Source: UBA2357 sp041916775
GTDB lineage: Bacteria > Pseudomonadota > Gammaproteobacteria > Burkholderiales > Rhodocyclaceae
Assembly: GCA_041916775.1 (NCBI GenBank)
Contig: JAYRYZ010000029.1
Span: forward strand, 1 to 64,000
Length of the DNA stretch: 64,000 nucleotides
Direction: 5' to 3'
Shown here piece by piece: positions 16,568 through 25,793 of this stretch. The stretch's first letter is position 1, and every line of letters begins with the position of its first letter. Under the pieces are notes generated by a model that ran no database searches, was not told where the DNA came from, and worked only from the letters and a program-made list of their open reading frames with translations. The translations under genes and the position numbers were made by a program.

Positions 16568-17625
16568 GACCCGCCCGCGCCCTCATCGACCGTGACGCCT
16601 TGCGTCACAACTACCGCCTCGCCCGGGCCCGCCACGGTGGGCGGGCGCTCGCCGTCATCAAGGCCAATGCCTACGGCCACGGCGCCGTCGCGTGCGCTGA
16701 AGCGCTGGCCGGCGATGCAGACGGCTTCGCCGTGGCCTTTCTCGAGGAAGCGCTGAGCCTGCGCGCGGCCGGCATCACTCATCCGATTCTGGTCCTGGAA
16801 GGCGTGTTCTCGGCCGACGAACTCGACGCGGTCGCGCATCACGCGTTATGGACGGTAGTGCATCATCAGCGCCAGCTCGAGATGATCGAGGCCGCTGCTG
16901 CGCATGCGCCCTTCAACGTCTGGCTCAAGATGAACAGCGGCATGAACCGCGCGGGCTTCAATCCGGGAGCCTATCGCGCCGCCTGGCAGCGCCTGCGTGC
17001 CTGCGCGGGCGTGGGCGAGATCACGCTGATGACCCACCTTGCGCGGGCCGACGAACCGGATGTTGACGCCACCGACCGACAGCTCGCCACCTTCGACGCC
17101 GCCACCAGCGACCTGGAAGGCGCGCGCAGCGTCGCCAACTCGGCGGGCATCCTCGCCTGGCCGGGCGTGCACCGCAACTGGGGGAGGCCCGGCATCCTGC
17201 TGTATGGTGCCGACCCGATTCCAGGCGAACCGAACGGCTTGCGCCCGGTGATGAGTCTGGAAAGCGAGGTGATGGCGGTGCGCGAGATCGGCGTCGGTGA
17301 GCCGCTGGGCTATGGCGCACGCTTTCATGCCGAGCGCCCGACGCGCGTCGGGCTGGTCGCGATGGGCTATGCCGACGGTTACCCGCGCACCGTGCCGGAC
17401 GGCACACCGGTGGCGGTGGATGGCGTCGAGACGCAACTGATCGGCCGGGTATCGATGGACATGCTGACGGTGGATCTCACCGATCTGCCGCAATCCGGTA
17501 TCGGCAGCAAGGTGGAGCTGTGGGGCCGCCAGATTGGGGTCAACCGCATCGCTGCGGCAGCGAACACGATTGCCTACGAGCTTCTCTGCAACGTGAAGCG
17601 CGTGCGCTTCGAATACCTCGGCTGA
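16564..17625 (+). CDS. dadX: Alanine racemase, catabolic type
   Basis: The 353-residue PLP enzyme interconverts L- and D-alanine. The PLP lysine is in AVIKANAYGHG near residue 35. The second catalytic residue is the tyrosine in EPLGYGARF. MGYADGYPRTVPDGTPV and VDGVETQLIGRVSMDML are typical of the C-terminal domain. The gene is translationally coupled to dadA, which points to the catabolic isozyme rather than the cell-wall enzyme Alr. Whether it is the only racemase cannot be judged from this window. Confidence 0.92.
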   Translation: MRPARALIDRDALRHNYRLARARHGGRALAVIKANAYGHGAVACAEALAGDADGFAVAFLEEALSLRAAGITHPILVLEGVFSADELDAVAHHALWTVVHHQRQLEMIEAAAAHAPFNVWLKMNSGMNRAGFNPGAYRAAWQRLRACAGVGEITLMTHLARADEPDVDATDRQLATFDAATSDLEGARSVANSAGILAWPGVHRNWGRPGILLYGADPIPGEPNGLRPVMSLESEVMAVREIGVGEPLGYGARFHAERPTRVGLVAMGYADGYPRTVPDGTPVAVDGVETQLIGRVSMDMLTVDLTDLPQSGIGSKVELWGRQIGVNRIAAAANTIAYELLCNVKRVRFEYLG

Positions 17626-17643
17626 ACGCGGCGCCTGCACCGG

Positions 17644-18051
17644 CTACCAGGACAGGACGAGCCTCGCGCCCCCCATCGGCGTCAGTTCGACCCATTGCTC
17701 TCGGGTCAACCCGGAGTAGGACGCAGTGATGCGATAGCGTCCCGCGACCGGCACATCCAGCAAGCCGACCGGGCCGCAATCGCGCGCAACGGAGAGATCG
17801 CCGAGCGGGTCGTCCACCCGCGTCGCCACCCCGGTGACGTAGCGACCCCCCTGCTCGATGAACAGGATCATCAACGCATGCGCCTTTTCCATCGCGCGCA
17901 TGGCCTCGGACTCGTCCTGGCCGATTCCACCGCAGGCGAGGGTGATGACCGGGGTCATGGGTGCGAGCGGCGCGAGCGTATCCATCTGTGCGCCTGCACC
18001 TGCCGCCGATAGCATTGCAGCAAGCATGAACGGGTGCAGCGCACGCTTCAT
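17644..18051 (-). CDS. Small exported protein downstream of ccmI
   Basis: The 135-residue protein has a signal peptide (LHPFMLAAMLSAAGAGAQ). The mature protein has two cysteines (TLACGGIG and ARDCGPVG) that could pair, and ends in a beta-rich GRYRITASYSGLTREQWVEL. No family is recognised. It starts 10 bases after ccmI in the same direction and so is probably the last gene of the ccm transcript. A link to cytochrome maturation is suggested by position only. Confidence 0.65.
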   Translation of the reverse strand: MKRALHPFMLAAMLSAAGAGAQMDTLAPLAPMTPVITLACGGIGQDESEAMRAMEKAHALMILFIEQGGRYVTGVATRVDDPLGDLSVARDCGPVGLLDVPVAGRYRITASYSGLTREQWVELTPMGGARLVLSW

Positions 18052-18061
18052 TGCCCCAGCC

Positions 18062-19315
18062 TCACTGCCGTACCCTGTCGATCACCAGCGCGACCCCCGC
18101 CGCATCCGCAGCGGTGGCGGTGATCGCACCTTCGAGATCGCCCGGCTGGGGCATCACGTCACCCTTGCGCGACAGCCGCGCCGCCACCACGATCTGCTCC
18201 GGCAGCGGCGCATCCGACATGCGCTGCGCGTTCGCAAACGAGAATTGCGCTGGCAGCTCGCCAGCGGTGAAGCGCAAGGCGGCAATCGGCATGCCACCTT
18301 GAGGCGCACGTGCGAACACGAAAACCGTCTGGCCTGGTTCGACACTGGCCGCCAACTCCGGCGCGATGCTCACCGTGCCTGAAATGGTCAGCGGAGCGGC
18401 CGTACCTTCCCCCGCGACTTGCGCCGAGGCGGGGGCCGCAGCGGGTGCGCCCCCCTCCAGCGGCGCAAGTCCTGCGCCTGCGCGTGCCTGATTGACGCTC
18501 GCGAGCACCGATGCACGCACCGGTTCGGTCGTCGGGATCTGCTTCAGCACGCGCTCCCACAGGCTCGCCGCGGTGGCGAAGTCCTTGCGCTCGAAGGCCG
18601 CCGTGCCCGCCAGTGCCAACGCCTTGGGGTTGTCGGGGTCGAGCTCCAGCGCACGTGCGAGGAGCCGATCCGGCTCGCCGCTGAAGTCTCCCTTGGCATT
18701 CGCCACCAGCAGGTCGGCCCAGTCCGCGAGCACATCGGCGTCGTCCGGCACTTTCGCCGAGATCCGCGCCCATGCCTTGGCAGCGCCGGGCAGATCGCCG
18801 AGCATCGCATACGAGCGCGCCAGCATCTGCCAGGCCGTGGTGTCGCCTCCCTCCTTCTCGATTCGGTCGACCAGACCATTCACAAGGCCGGCAATCTGTT
18901 CCGGGGAAAACTCGCTCGCGCTTGGCTGAGCGATCTTGGCGGGGTCCAGTCCGTCCGGCTCGCCGAGCGAAAGATAGACCCCGATTGCCGCAAGCGGCAC
19001 GACAAGCGCGACCAACACCGCCGCCGCGGAAGCCGGGCGCGCGTCAGCCCCTGCATCGGCCGCAGCGCCCTCGTCGAGCGCGCGCGCCTCGAGCTCGGCG
19101 CGCGAACGCGCGTACGCGGCATCGTCGACACCTCCGGCGCGATGCTCGGACTCGAGCTCGGCCAACTGCTCGCGCAGCACCAGCAACGCAGTCTCCGCCT
19201 GGCGCTGGCGCGCGACGGCATTTCGATTGCGGCTGCCGTAACCCAGCAGGGGCGGAACGACGAGCAGCAGGGCACCGGCCACCAACACGGCGGCCAGGAT
19301 GATGAATGCGGTCAC
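18062..19315 (-). CDS. ccmI: Cytochrome c maturation protein CcmI
   Basis: CcmI binds the C-terminus of apocytochrome c and presents it to the CcmF/H ligation machinery. The protein has 417 residues. A first membrane helix (FIILAAVLVAGALLLVVPPLL) is followed by a cytoplasmic segment rich in RAELEARALDEG. A second helix (AAVLVALVVPLAAIGVYLSLG) leads to a periplasmic TPR region (WQMLARSYAMLGDLPGAAKAW and repeats). The C-terminal domain (LTISGTVSIAPELA, GMPIAALRFTAGELPAQF) is the usual CcmI/CycH extension. The start overlaps the ccmH stop. Confidence 0.92.
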   Translation of the reverse strand: MTAFIILAAVLVAGALLLVVPPLLGYGSRNRNAVARQRQAETALLVLREQLAELESEHRAGGVDDAAYARSRAELEARALDEGAAADAGADARPASAAAVLVALVVPLAAIGVYLSLGEPDGLDPAKIAQPSASEFSPEQIAGLVNGLVDRIEKEGGDTTAWQMLARSYAMLGDLPGAAKAWARISAKVPDDADVLADWADLLVANAKGDFSGEPDRLLARALELDPDNPKALALAGTAAFERKDFATAASLWERVLKQIPTTEPVRASVLASVNQARAGAGLAPLEGGAPAAAPASAQVAGEGTAAPLTISGTVSIAPELAASVEPGQTVFVFARAPQGGMPIAALRFTAGELPAQFSFANAQRMSDAPLPEQIVVAARLSRKGDVMPQPGDLEGAITATAADAAGVALVIDRVRQ

Positions 19316-19848
19316 TTGCGGGACTCCTCGGATTGCGCTTCGCCGCCCTCGAGCAGCGCGCGGGCGCGGGCCCGCTCCTCTTCACTGAGATTGACCGGCG
19401 CCTCGGACTGACGGTTGCGCAGGCGATACACCAACCAGCCCGCACCGCACAGCAGCAGCAGGCCCGGACCGAACCAGAGCAGCCAGGTTGCGGCGCGTAG
19501 CGGCGGGGTGTACAGGACGAAGTCACCGTAGCGGTCGACCAGCCAGGTACGCACTTCGTCGTCCGACTTGCCCGCCTCGAACTGCGCCTTGACCTGGTTA
19601 CGCAGATCCACCGCCAATGGTGCCCGCGAATCCGCGATGGTTTCGTTCTGGCACACGAGGCAACGCAGATTGTAGGAGAACGCCTTGACCCGCGCCTCCA
19701 GCACCGGATCCTCGCCCACCGGCGCGGCGACACCCGGCATCGTGGCCTCGGCGGCAACCTGGGCCTGCGCATTTCCACCCGCCAACCCCAGCAACAGCAA
19801 ACCCGCACACGCCACCCGACGCATTCGCAGCAACGCTTCAGCTCGCAC
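19312..19848 (-). CDS. ccmH: Cytochrome c maturation thiol oxidoreductase CcmH (CcmL)
   Basis: The 178-residue protein has a signal peptide and a periplasmic three-helix domain with the redox motif LRCLVCQN (C63, C66). A C-terminal membrane anchor follows (TWLLWFGPGLLLLCGAGWLVY). It reduces or resolves apocytochrome heme-binding cysteines before heme ligation. The GTG at 19848 is chosen because aggag lies 7 bases upstream within the end of ccmG, with which it overlaps by 11 bases. The ATG at 19824 has only a weak site. Confidence 0.9.
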   Translation of the reverse strand: MRAEALLRMRRVACAGLLLLGLAGGNAQAQVAAEATMPGVAAPVGEDPVLEARVKAFSYNLRCLVCQNETIADSRAPLAVDLRNQVKAQFEAGKSDDEVRTWLVDRYGDFVLYTPPLRAATWLLWFGPGLLLLCGAGWLVYRLRNRQSEAPVNLSEEERARARALLEGGEAQSEESRK

Positions 19849-20431
19849 GCGACAGCTCCTCGATGCGCGGTAACAGCACACGCTGCAACACGTCAGGGCT
19901 CACCGGACCGATGTGCTTGTAGCGGATCACCCCGGCCTTGTCGATGAGGAAGGTCTCGGGCACGCCATACACACCGTAGTCGATCCCGACTCGCCCGTCG
20001 ATGTCCATCACCGACAGTTGGTAAGGGTTGCCATGGTCTCGCAGCCAGGTCGCAGCGCGCTGCAGCGCGAGCTCGGTCTCGGCTGGCAGGGCCATGCCGC
20101 GCGCGTCGATTTCGCCATCGCCGCGCACTTCCTTGTAGTTGAGCCCGACGATGGGGACGATGTTACGACGCGCAAGCTCCACCAGCACCGGGTGCTCCTG
20201 ACGGCAGGCCACGCACCACGACGCCCATACGTTGAGCAGCCACACCTTGCCGCGCATTTCCTCGAGACCGAAGGTCTGGGCGGGTTGATCCAGGCGGGCA
20301 AGTCGGAAGGCCGGCGCAGGCTTGTCGACCAGCGGCGACGGCACCTCACGCGGGTTGAGGGTCAGCCCGAAGGCGAGGAAGCCGACGAGCAATATGAACA
20401 GCACCAGTGGAATCAGGGCTTTCGCTTTCAT
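19838..20431 (-). CDS. ccmG: Thiol:disulfide interchange protein CcmG (DsbE)
   Basis: The 197-residue membrane-anchored thioredoxin-like protein keeps apocytochrome cysteines reduced in the periplasm. An N-terminal helix (LIPLVLFILLVGFLAFGLTL) is followed by KPAPAFRLARLD and the active site WASWCVACRQEHP (C73, C76). GVYGVPETFLIDKAGVIRYKHIG contains the cis-proline and is typical of DsbE. A start at 20431 gives the standard length; a longer upstream frame lies within ccmF and is ignored. It begins 4 bases after the ccmF stop. Confidence 0.93.
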   Translation of the reverse strand: MKAKALIPLVLFILLVGFLAFGLTLNPREVPSPLVDKPAPAFRLARLDQPAQTFGLEEMRGKVWLLNVWASWCVACRQEHPVLVELARRNIVPIVGLNYKEVRGDGEIDARGMALPAETELALQRAATWLRDHGNPYQLSVMDIDGRVGIDYGVYGVPETFLIDKAGVIRYKHIGPVSPDVLQRVLLPRIEELSRAS

Positions 20432-20435
20432 TTCG

Positions 20436-22409
20436 TCACCCTGCCTGTCTGGCGGCGGCGGCAGGCGCGGTGCGCTCTGCAAGCCGGCGGTAGCGGCGAT
20501 CTGCCGCCGCAAAGATGCCACCCAGGCCCATCAGGGTGCAGCCCAGCCAGATCCACATGATGAACGGACGATAGTGGAGGCTGACGATCCAGGCACCATC
20601 CTCGACCTGCTCGCCGAGCGAAACATACACATCGCGGAACGGCCCGATGTCGATCGAGGACTCGGTCATCGGCATGCCCTGCGCCCGGTACTGGCGCTTC
20701 TCGGGATCGAGGGTCGCGATCGGCCGTCCGTCGCGGGTGACGTCGATGGTCGCACGCGCCGCGTCGTAGTTCGGACCGACCACGTCGACCGCACCACGGA
20801 AGGTGAACACATAGCCCGCGAGTTCGGCGCGCTCACCGTCGCGCATCTTGACGTCCAGATCCTGGCTCAGGCTACCGACGATCGCGACTCCGATGATGAA
20901 CACCCCGACGCCGAGGTGCGCCAGCCACATGCCCCACCAGGCCGCAGGAATTCCGCGCAAGCGCACCATGGTGCCTGCACCCGGGCGCTCGGCGAGCCGC
21001 CCCTTCAGGAGCATCAGGCTGCCGATCAGCACCCAGGCCGCAAGCGCGAGGCCCAGCACGGTACGGATCGTGACATGGCCCATCGAGAACGCAAGCGCGA
21101 TGCCGATGAGAACACTTGCGAACATCCAGAGACCCAACCTGCGCATCAGGCGCGCACCTTCGTCGGTCTTCCAGCGCACGAAGGGGCCGATCACCATCAG
21201 GATCACCACCGGCGTCATCAGCGGCACGAAAGTCGCCTCGAAATACGGCGGCCCGACCGAGATCTTGCCCATCCCCAGCGCATCCATGAAGAGCGGGTAG
21301 AGCGTACCGAGCAGAACCGCACCGCAGGCCACAGCGAGCATCACGTTGTTGGCCAGCAGAGAGGACTCGCGCGAAACCAGCGCGAAGCTGCCACCGCCGG
21401 CCAGACGCGGGGCGCGCCACGCGAAGAGCAGCAGCGAGATACCGATCACCAGTACCAGCAGCGCGAGGATGTAGAGGCCGCGCGTCGGGTCGGTCGCGAA
21501 GGCATGCACCGAGGTGATGACGCCCGAGCGCACGAGGAAGGTGCCAAGCAGGGAAAGGGAGAAGGCGCTGATCGCGAGCAGCACCGTCCAACTGCGGAAA
21601 GCGCCACGCTTCTCGGTGACCGCCAGCGAGTGGATGAGCGCGGTGCCGACCAGCCACGGCATGAAGGATGCGTTCTCAACCGGATCCCAGAACCACCAGC
21701 CGCCCCAACCGAGTTCGTAATAGGCCCAGCCGGAGCCGACTGCAATGCCGGCAGTGAGGAACACCCATGCGACGATCGTCCATGGCCGCGACCAGCGCGC
21801 CCATGCGGCATCCAGCCTGCCGGTGAGCAGCGCCGCGATCGCGAACGCGAAGGCCACCGAGAAACCGACGTAGCCCATGTAGAGCAGCGGCGGGTGGATG
21901 ATCATGCCCGGATCCTGCAACAGCGGGTTCAGATCGCGGCCCTCGACTGCCCCGGGTAGCAGGCGCTCGAAGGGGTTGGAGGTGACGAGCGTGAAGGAGA
22001 TGAAACCGGCGCTGACCCAGCCCAGGACGCCCAGGACGCGCGCCATGAAGGCTTCGGGAAGATTGCGTGAGAAGATCGTGACCGCCACCGTCCACAGCGA
22101 CAGCGACATCGCCCACAGCAGCAGCGAGCCTTCGTGGTTGCCCCACACGCCGGTGATGCGGTAGATCATCGGCGTATCGGAGTGCGAGTTCGCCGCGACC
22201 AGGCGCACCGAAAAGTCGCCCTGGATGAACACCATCGTGAGGCAAGCGAAGGACAGCACCAGGAACAGCGTCTGCGCCTGTGCAGCGGGCCGGCCCACCA
22301 TCATCAGCGCGAGACGGTTGCGCGCCGCGCCCAACATCGGCACGACGGCCTGGATGAGGGACAAAACCAGCGCGAGGATCAGCGCGAAATGGCCGAGTTC
22401 TGCAATCAT
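20436..22409 (-). CDS. ccmF: Heme lyase CcmF
   Basis: The 657-residue polytopic membrane protein carries out the final attachment of heme to apocytochrome c together with CcmH and CcmI. It has many hydrophobic helices. The heme-handling tryptophan-rich motif WGGWWFWDPVENASFMPW is intact, as are GVWGNHEGSLLLWA and the flanking HSLAVTEKRGAFRSWTVLL. A large periplasmic domain near the C-terminus (about residues 500-610) precedes the last helix (IMWIWLGCTLMGLGGIFA). Length matches the family. Confidence 0.96.
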   Translation of the reverse strand: MIAELGHFALILALVLSLIQAVVPMLGAARNRLALMMVGRPAAQAQTLFLVLSFACLTMVFIQGDFSVRLVAANSHSDTPMIYRITGVWGNHEGSLLLWAMSLSLWTVAVTIFSRNLPEAFMARVLGVLGWVSAGFISFTLVTSNPFERLLPGAVEGRDLNPLLQDPGMIIHPPLLYMGYVGFSVAFAFAIAALLTGRLDAAWARWSRPWTIVAWVFLTAGIAVGSGWAYYELGWGGWWFWDPVENASFMPWLVGTALIHSLAVTEKRGAFRSWTVLLAISAFSLSLLGTFLVRSGVITSVHAFATDPTRGLYILALLVLVIGISLLLFAWRAPRLAGGGSFALVSRESSLLANNVMLAVACGAVLLGTLYPLFMDALGMGKISVGPPYFEATFVPLMTPVVILMVIGPFVRWKTDEGARLMRRLGLWMFASVLIGIALAFSMGHVTIRTVLGLALAAWVLIGSLMLLKGRLAERPGAGTMVRLRGIPAAWWGMWLAHLGVGVFIIGVAIVGSLSQDLDVKMRDGERAELAGYVFTFRGAVDVVGPNYDAARATIDVTRDGRPIATLDPEKRQYRAQGMPMTESSIDIGPFRDVYVSLGEQVEDGAWIVSLHYRPFIMWIWLGCTLMGLGGIFAAADRRYRRLAERTAPAAAARQAG

Positions 22410-22424
22410 GGGGAAGGTTCCAGG

Positions 22425-22871
22425 TTACTGCTGCACCGTCTGACCGGCCTTGTGCGCCTGATCAAGCGCGTACTGAGCCTCGACCGGCATGTAGTTTTCG
22501 TCGTGCTTGGCAAGCACCTCGGTGGCGGCAAAAAGGCCGTCCGGCCCGAGCGAGCCCTGCACCACTGCGCCCTTGCCTTCCTGGAACAGGTCGGGCAGCG
22601 TGCCGCGGTAGCTCACCGGGATGACCTTGGCGGTGTCTGTGATCGTGAAGCGCACCGTCAGGCCATCGGCCTCGCGCTTCACCGAACCGGCCTCGACCAT
22701 GCCGCCGACACGGAAGGTGCGCCCAACCGGCGCCTTGCCCTCTGCGACCTCGGACGGGGTATGGAAGAACACCAGGTTCTGCTGGAAGGCAGTGAGCACC
22801 AACGCGACGGCGCCGACCAGCAGCGCAACCGCGCCACCGACCAGCATAAGTCGTTTGCTACGGGGTTTCAT
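22425..22871 (-). CDS. ccmE: Heme chaperone CcmE
   Basis: The 148-residue protein has an N-terminal membrane anchor and a periplasmic OB-fold domain that carries heme covalently. The motif LAKHDENYMP contains the heme-binding H123 and Y127. RTFRVGGMVEAGSVKR and VSYRGTLPDLFQEGKGAVVQG are family blocks. The start overlaps the ccmD stop (ATGA). It receives heme from CcmC/D and passes it to CcmF. Confidence 0.96.
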   Translation of the reverse strand: MKPRSKRLMLVGGAVALLVGAVALVLTAFQQNLVFFHTPSEVAEGKAPVGRTFRVGGMVEAGSVKREADGLTVRFTITDTAKVIPVSYRGTLPDLFQEGKGAVVQGSLGPDGLFAATEVLAKHDENYMPVEAQYALDQAHKAGQTVQQ

Positions 22872-23080
22872 TGAACACTCTCCTCGATCACCCGCGCCGA
22901 ATCGCGCGGCGGCGCCGCCCGGCGCAAGCGGTTGAGCGCACGGACAACGCTCCTACGACGGCGCAACACCAGCACGAGTTCCGCAGCAATCAACAGCGCG
23001 GTAACGGCATAGCTCCCCCACACGAAGAGCCCCGCACCGCCCATGTCCCAGAAGGCCGACCACGACGCCCATTGCATCAC
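22868..23080 (-). CDS. ccmD: Heme exporter small subunit CcmD
   Basis: The 70-residue single-helix protein begins with WASWSAFWDMGG, has one membrane segment (YAVTALLIAAELVLVL) and then a basic RRRRSVVRALNRLRR tail. This is the normal CcmD layout. It helps release heme-loaded CcmE from the CcmABC complex. It overlaps both neighbours by four bases. Confidence 0.9.
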   Translation of the reverse strand: MMQWASWSAFWDMGGAGLFVWGSYAVTALLIAAELVLVLRRRRSVVRALNRLRRAAPPRDSARVIEESVQ

Positions 23081-23856
23081 ACACGCCCTCCGTCGGCATC
23101 CAGTTCCGCCCCCACCCAGTCGGTGTGTCGTTCACGCTCGAGGATGAGCGCGCGCACCCGCCAGAGCGCCACTGCGATGGTGTAGGCCCAGGCGGCAAAG
23201 GCCATGATCAGCATGCCGGAGAGCATCGTCGAGGCCATCGTCGGCGCCTTCGTGAGGCTCACCGACGCGCCCTGGTGCAGGGTGTTCCACCACTTCACCG
23301 AAAAATAGATGATCGGGACATTCACCGCACCGACCAGCGCGATGATCGCACCGGCGCGGTCGGCGCGGCGCGGATCCTCGATTGCGGCGGTGAGCGCCAT
23401 GAAACCGAGGTAGAGGAACATCAGCAGCAGTTGCGAGGTCAGCCGCGCATCCCAAACCCAGTACGCCCCCCAGGTGGGCTTGCCCCACAGCGCACCGGTC
23501 CATAGCGCGACGAAGCAGAACATCGCCCCGGTCGGAGCGAGCGCCCGCGCCATCATGAACGACAGCCGGGTGTTCATCACCAGGCCCACCGCGGACCAGA
23601 AGGCCATGACGAGATAGATGAACATCGACATCCACGCCGCGGGCACATGGATGAAGATCACCCGATAGACCTCGCCCTGCTGGAAATCCGTAGGTGCGAC
23701 GAAGAACGAAATGTAGAGACCCACCACGGTCAGCAACGCCGCCGCAGCCGCGAACCAGGGAGCGAGACGGCCAGCGAGGGGGTAGAACATCTGCGGGGCT
23801 GCGAAACGGAACAGGCTGCGCGGCTCGGACGGTCGACTTCGGTTATCGGTCATCAT
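23077..23856 (-). CDS. ccmC: Heme transporter subunit CcmC
   Basis: The 259-residue protein has six membrane helices. It contains the tryptophan-rich heme motif (KPTWGAYWVWDARLTSQ) and the conserved histidines in FIHVPAAWMSM and NTLHQGASV. CcmC loads heme onto CcmE. The first 25 residues are a charged cytoplasmic extension. The gene is coupled to ccmB upstream and ccmD downstream through ATGA overlaps. Confidence 0.96.
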   Translation of the reverse strand: MMTDNRSRPSEPRSLFRFAAPQMFYPLAGRLAPWFAAAAALLTVVGLYISFFVAPTDFQQGEVYRVIFIHVPAAWMSMFIYLVMAFWSAVGLVMNTRLSFMMARALAPTGAMFCFVALWTGALWGKPTWGAYWVWDARLTSQLLLMFLYLGFMALTAAIEDPRRADRAGAIIALVGAVNVPIIYFSVKWWNTLHQGASVSLTKAPTMASTMLSGMLIMAFAAWAYTIAVALWRVRALILERERHTDWVGAELDADGGRV

Positions 23857-24533
23857 TCAATGGCAATTCTCAGCGCCGCAGCGCATGCAAAGGGGGCAGC
23901 GGCAAGCGCAGCCAGCAAACCGCCGCCCAGCAACAGCAACTGCGCCGTGGCACCGGTTCCGCCCAGATAGGCATCGACCGCACCAGCACCGAAGATCAGT
24001 ACCGGCACGTAAAGGGGCAACACCAACAGCGCCAGCAACACCCCGCCGCCGCGCAACCCCAGTGTCAGCGCGGCCCCCACCGCGCCGATCAGCGCCAGGA
24101 TCGGCGAACCGAGGGCCAAGGATAATACCAGCACCCACAGCGCACCTTGCTGTACGTCAAACAGCAGCGCCAGCCCCGGCGCGACGATCACGAGCGGCAG
24201 CCCGGTGACGACCCAGTGCGCCAGCACCTTGGCAGTCACCCATAGCGCGGTCGGTTCCGGAGACAGCAACAACTGCTCCAAGGTTCCGTCCGCGTGGTCC
24301 TGTGCGAACAATCTGTGCAGCGAGAGCAAGGTCGACAACAGCGCCGCGACCCACAGCACGCCGGGGGCGATCGCGCGAAGCTGATTGGTCTCCGGCCCGA
24401 CGCCGAAGGGGAAGAGGCACACCACGATGACGAAGAAGGCGAGCGTCACGAGCACATCCGAGCGCCCCCGCCACGCGAGCATCAGGTCGCGCCGCAGGAC
24501 TGCGGTGAAGGGGCCGAGCACGCCGTTCAACAC
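23853..24533 (-). CDS. ccmB: Heme exporter subunit CcmB
   Basis: The 226-residue membrane subunit of the CcmAB ABC transporter. The GTG at 24533 is chosen because it overlaps the ccmA stop, has a ggag site upstream, and gives the standard length. Typical blocks are FTAVLRRDLMLAWRGRSDVL, FPFGVGPETNQLRAIAPG and FAQDHADGTLEQLLLSPEP. The transporter is thought to power release of holo-CcmE rather than heme export itself. Confidence 0.94.
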   Translation of the reverse strand: MLNGVLGPFTAVLRRDLMLAWRGRSDVLVTLAFFVIVVCLFPFGVGPETNQLRAIAPGVLWVAALLSTLLSLHRLFAQDHADGTLEQLLLSPEPTALWVTAKVLAHWVVTGLPLVIVAPGLALLFDVQQGALWVLVLSLALGSPILALIGAVGAALTLGLRGGGVLLALLVLPLYVPVLIFGAGAVDAYLGGTGATAQLLLLGGGLLAALAAAPFACAAALRIAIE

Positions 24534-25153
24534 GCCACTCCAGCGAGATCCAGCACACGCGGCGGCCGCGCGAAGGGAGCGTCCTGGTGTGTCGTGAGCA
24601 GCACCGTCCCGCCGGCATCGCAATGCGCCGACAGGGTTCCGGCCAGATCGGCCACTGCGGCGACATCCAGCGCCGTGAAGGGCTCGTCCAGAATCCACAG
24701 CCGACGGGCGGCTGACAGGAACAACCGCGCCAGCCCGACGCGGCGTCGCTGCCCCTGGGAGAGCACGCGCGCCGGCAGATCGACCTGTGCCCCAAGGCCG
24801 ATGCGTGTCAGCGCGGCCACGCAGTCCGCCGCCTCGGCACGCTGTCCCGCCGACCGGCACAGGAACTGAAGATTCTCGACCGGGGTGAGCAGGTCGTTGA
24901 GCGCCGGCGCATGTCCGAGGTAGAGCAAGGCACCGTGAAACGCCTCACGCTCGCGCCGGATGTCGCGCCCCTCCCAGCTGACCACCCCGTACTCGGGCAT
25001 CGTGAGCCCGCACAGGATGCGCAGCAGGCTGGTCTTGCCGACGCCGTTCGGGCCGGCAATACGCAGCATCTCGCCGCATTCGGCGCGCATCGTGAGATCA
25101 CGGAACAGTAAACGGTCGCCCTTCAGGCAGGCGAGCTGGGCGGCTTCGAGCAT
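24527..25153 (-). CDS. ccmA: Heme exporter ATP-binding subunit CcmA
   Basis: The 208-residue ABC ATPase is the first gene of the ccm operon. The Walker A is AGPNGVGKTSLLR. The signature is LSQGQRRRVGLARL, and the Walker B is RRLWILDEPFTALD. The ATG at 25153 gives the family length; a longer frame upstream lacks homology-like sequence. The region up to 25369 should contain the operon promoter, but I see no clear box. Confidence 0.95.
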   Translation of the reverse strand: MLEAAQLACLKGDRLLFRDLTMRAECGEMLRIAGPNGVGKTSLLRILCGLTMPEYGVVSWEGRDIRREREAFHGALLYLGHAPALNDLLTPVENLQFLCRSAGQRAEAADCVAALTRIGLGAQVDLPARVLSQGQRRRVGLARLFLSAARRLWILDEPFTALDVAAVADLAGTLSAHCDAGGTVLLTTHQDAPFARPPRVLDLAGVAC

Positions 25154-25369
25154 GGCGCGACATTGAACCACAACCTGATCTGGCGTGGGAGGGTCGCGGC
25201 AGCAACACTGCAGGGATTTCCCTGATGTTCTGCCGCACTTGCTCGGATTGCGCGCTCGACCGCTTGGCGAGAATACTGTGACGTCGGGCGTTGGCGCTCG
25301 ATCACGAGGCACTGGCGAGCCGCGAAGGCGGACAACGCGGACAACCTATGGAACAAGAGGGAGGAAGAC

Positions 25370-25723
25370 ATGAACACGACAGGACGCGGTGTGACAACCT
25401 GGCTGGAGATCGCGCTCGCACCGCACATGCAACAGGACGGCGCGGTGGTTCTCAAGCATCGTGCAGAGGCCCGCGAAGACGGCAGTCAGTGGTTCGCACT
25501 GTCGGTGAATGGGCGCCTGCTGCATGCGAGCGGCGGCGGCCTCACCCTATTGAAGGGCCCGGCAACGGTGAGCCGCTTCCTGCACCTGATCGGTCTCGCG
25601 GGTTGCCGTGATGGCGATCCGCTGGAGCACGGCGCGGTGGCATTCGATGGAGCCTGCCGCCTGTACATCTCCGAAGACGAGACGCATCCGGCCTTCGGCC
25701 AGGTTGCGCTGGAGAACGAGTGA
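25370..25723 (+). CDS. Hypothetical small protein
   Basis: The 117-residue protein has no signal peptide or membrane segment. It has a strong ribosome site (gaggaaga) before the ATG. The sequence reads as a compact beta-rich domain (GSQWFALSVNGRLLHASGGG, then LKGPATVSRFLHLIGL). I do not recognise it. It is divergent from ccmA and converges on the phasin-like gene, so context gives no functional hint. Confidence 0.6.
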   Translation: MNTTGRGVTTWLEIALAPHMQQDGAVVLKHRAEAREDGSQWFALSVNGRLLHASGGGLTLLKGPATVSRFLHLIGLAGCRDGDPLEHGAVAFDGACRLYISEDETHPAFGQVALENE

Positions 25724-25793
25724 GCGACCGACCGAGGTCCTGCGCGGGACCGTCCGCCCTGGACCGGGCGGGCGGCCACATCCCGGGCGGCGC

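Noticed and set aside
20322..21959. 545-codon plus-strand open frame
   Set aside because: It is antisense to ccmF and rich in His/Arg/Asp with no recognisable motif.
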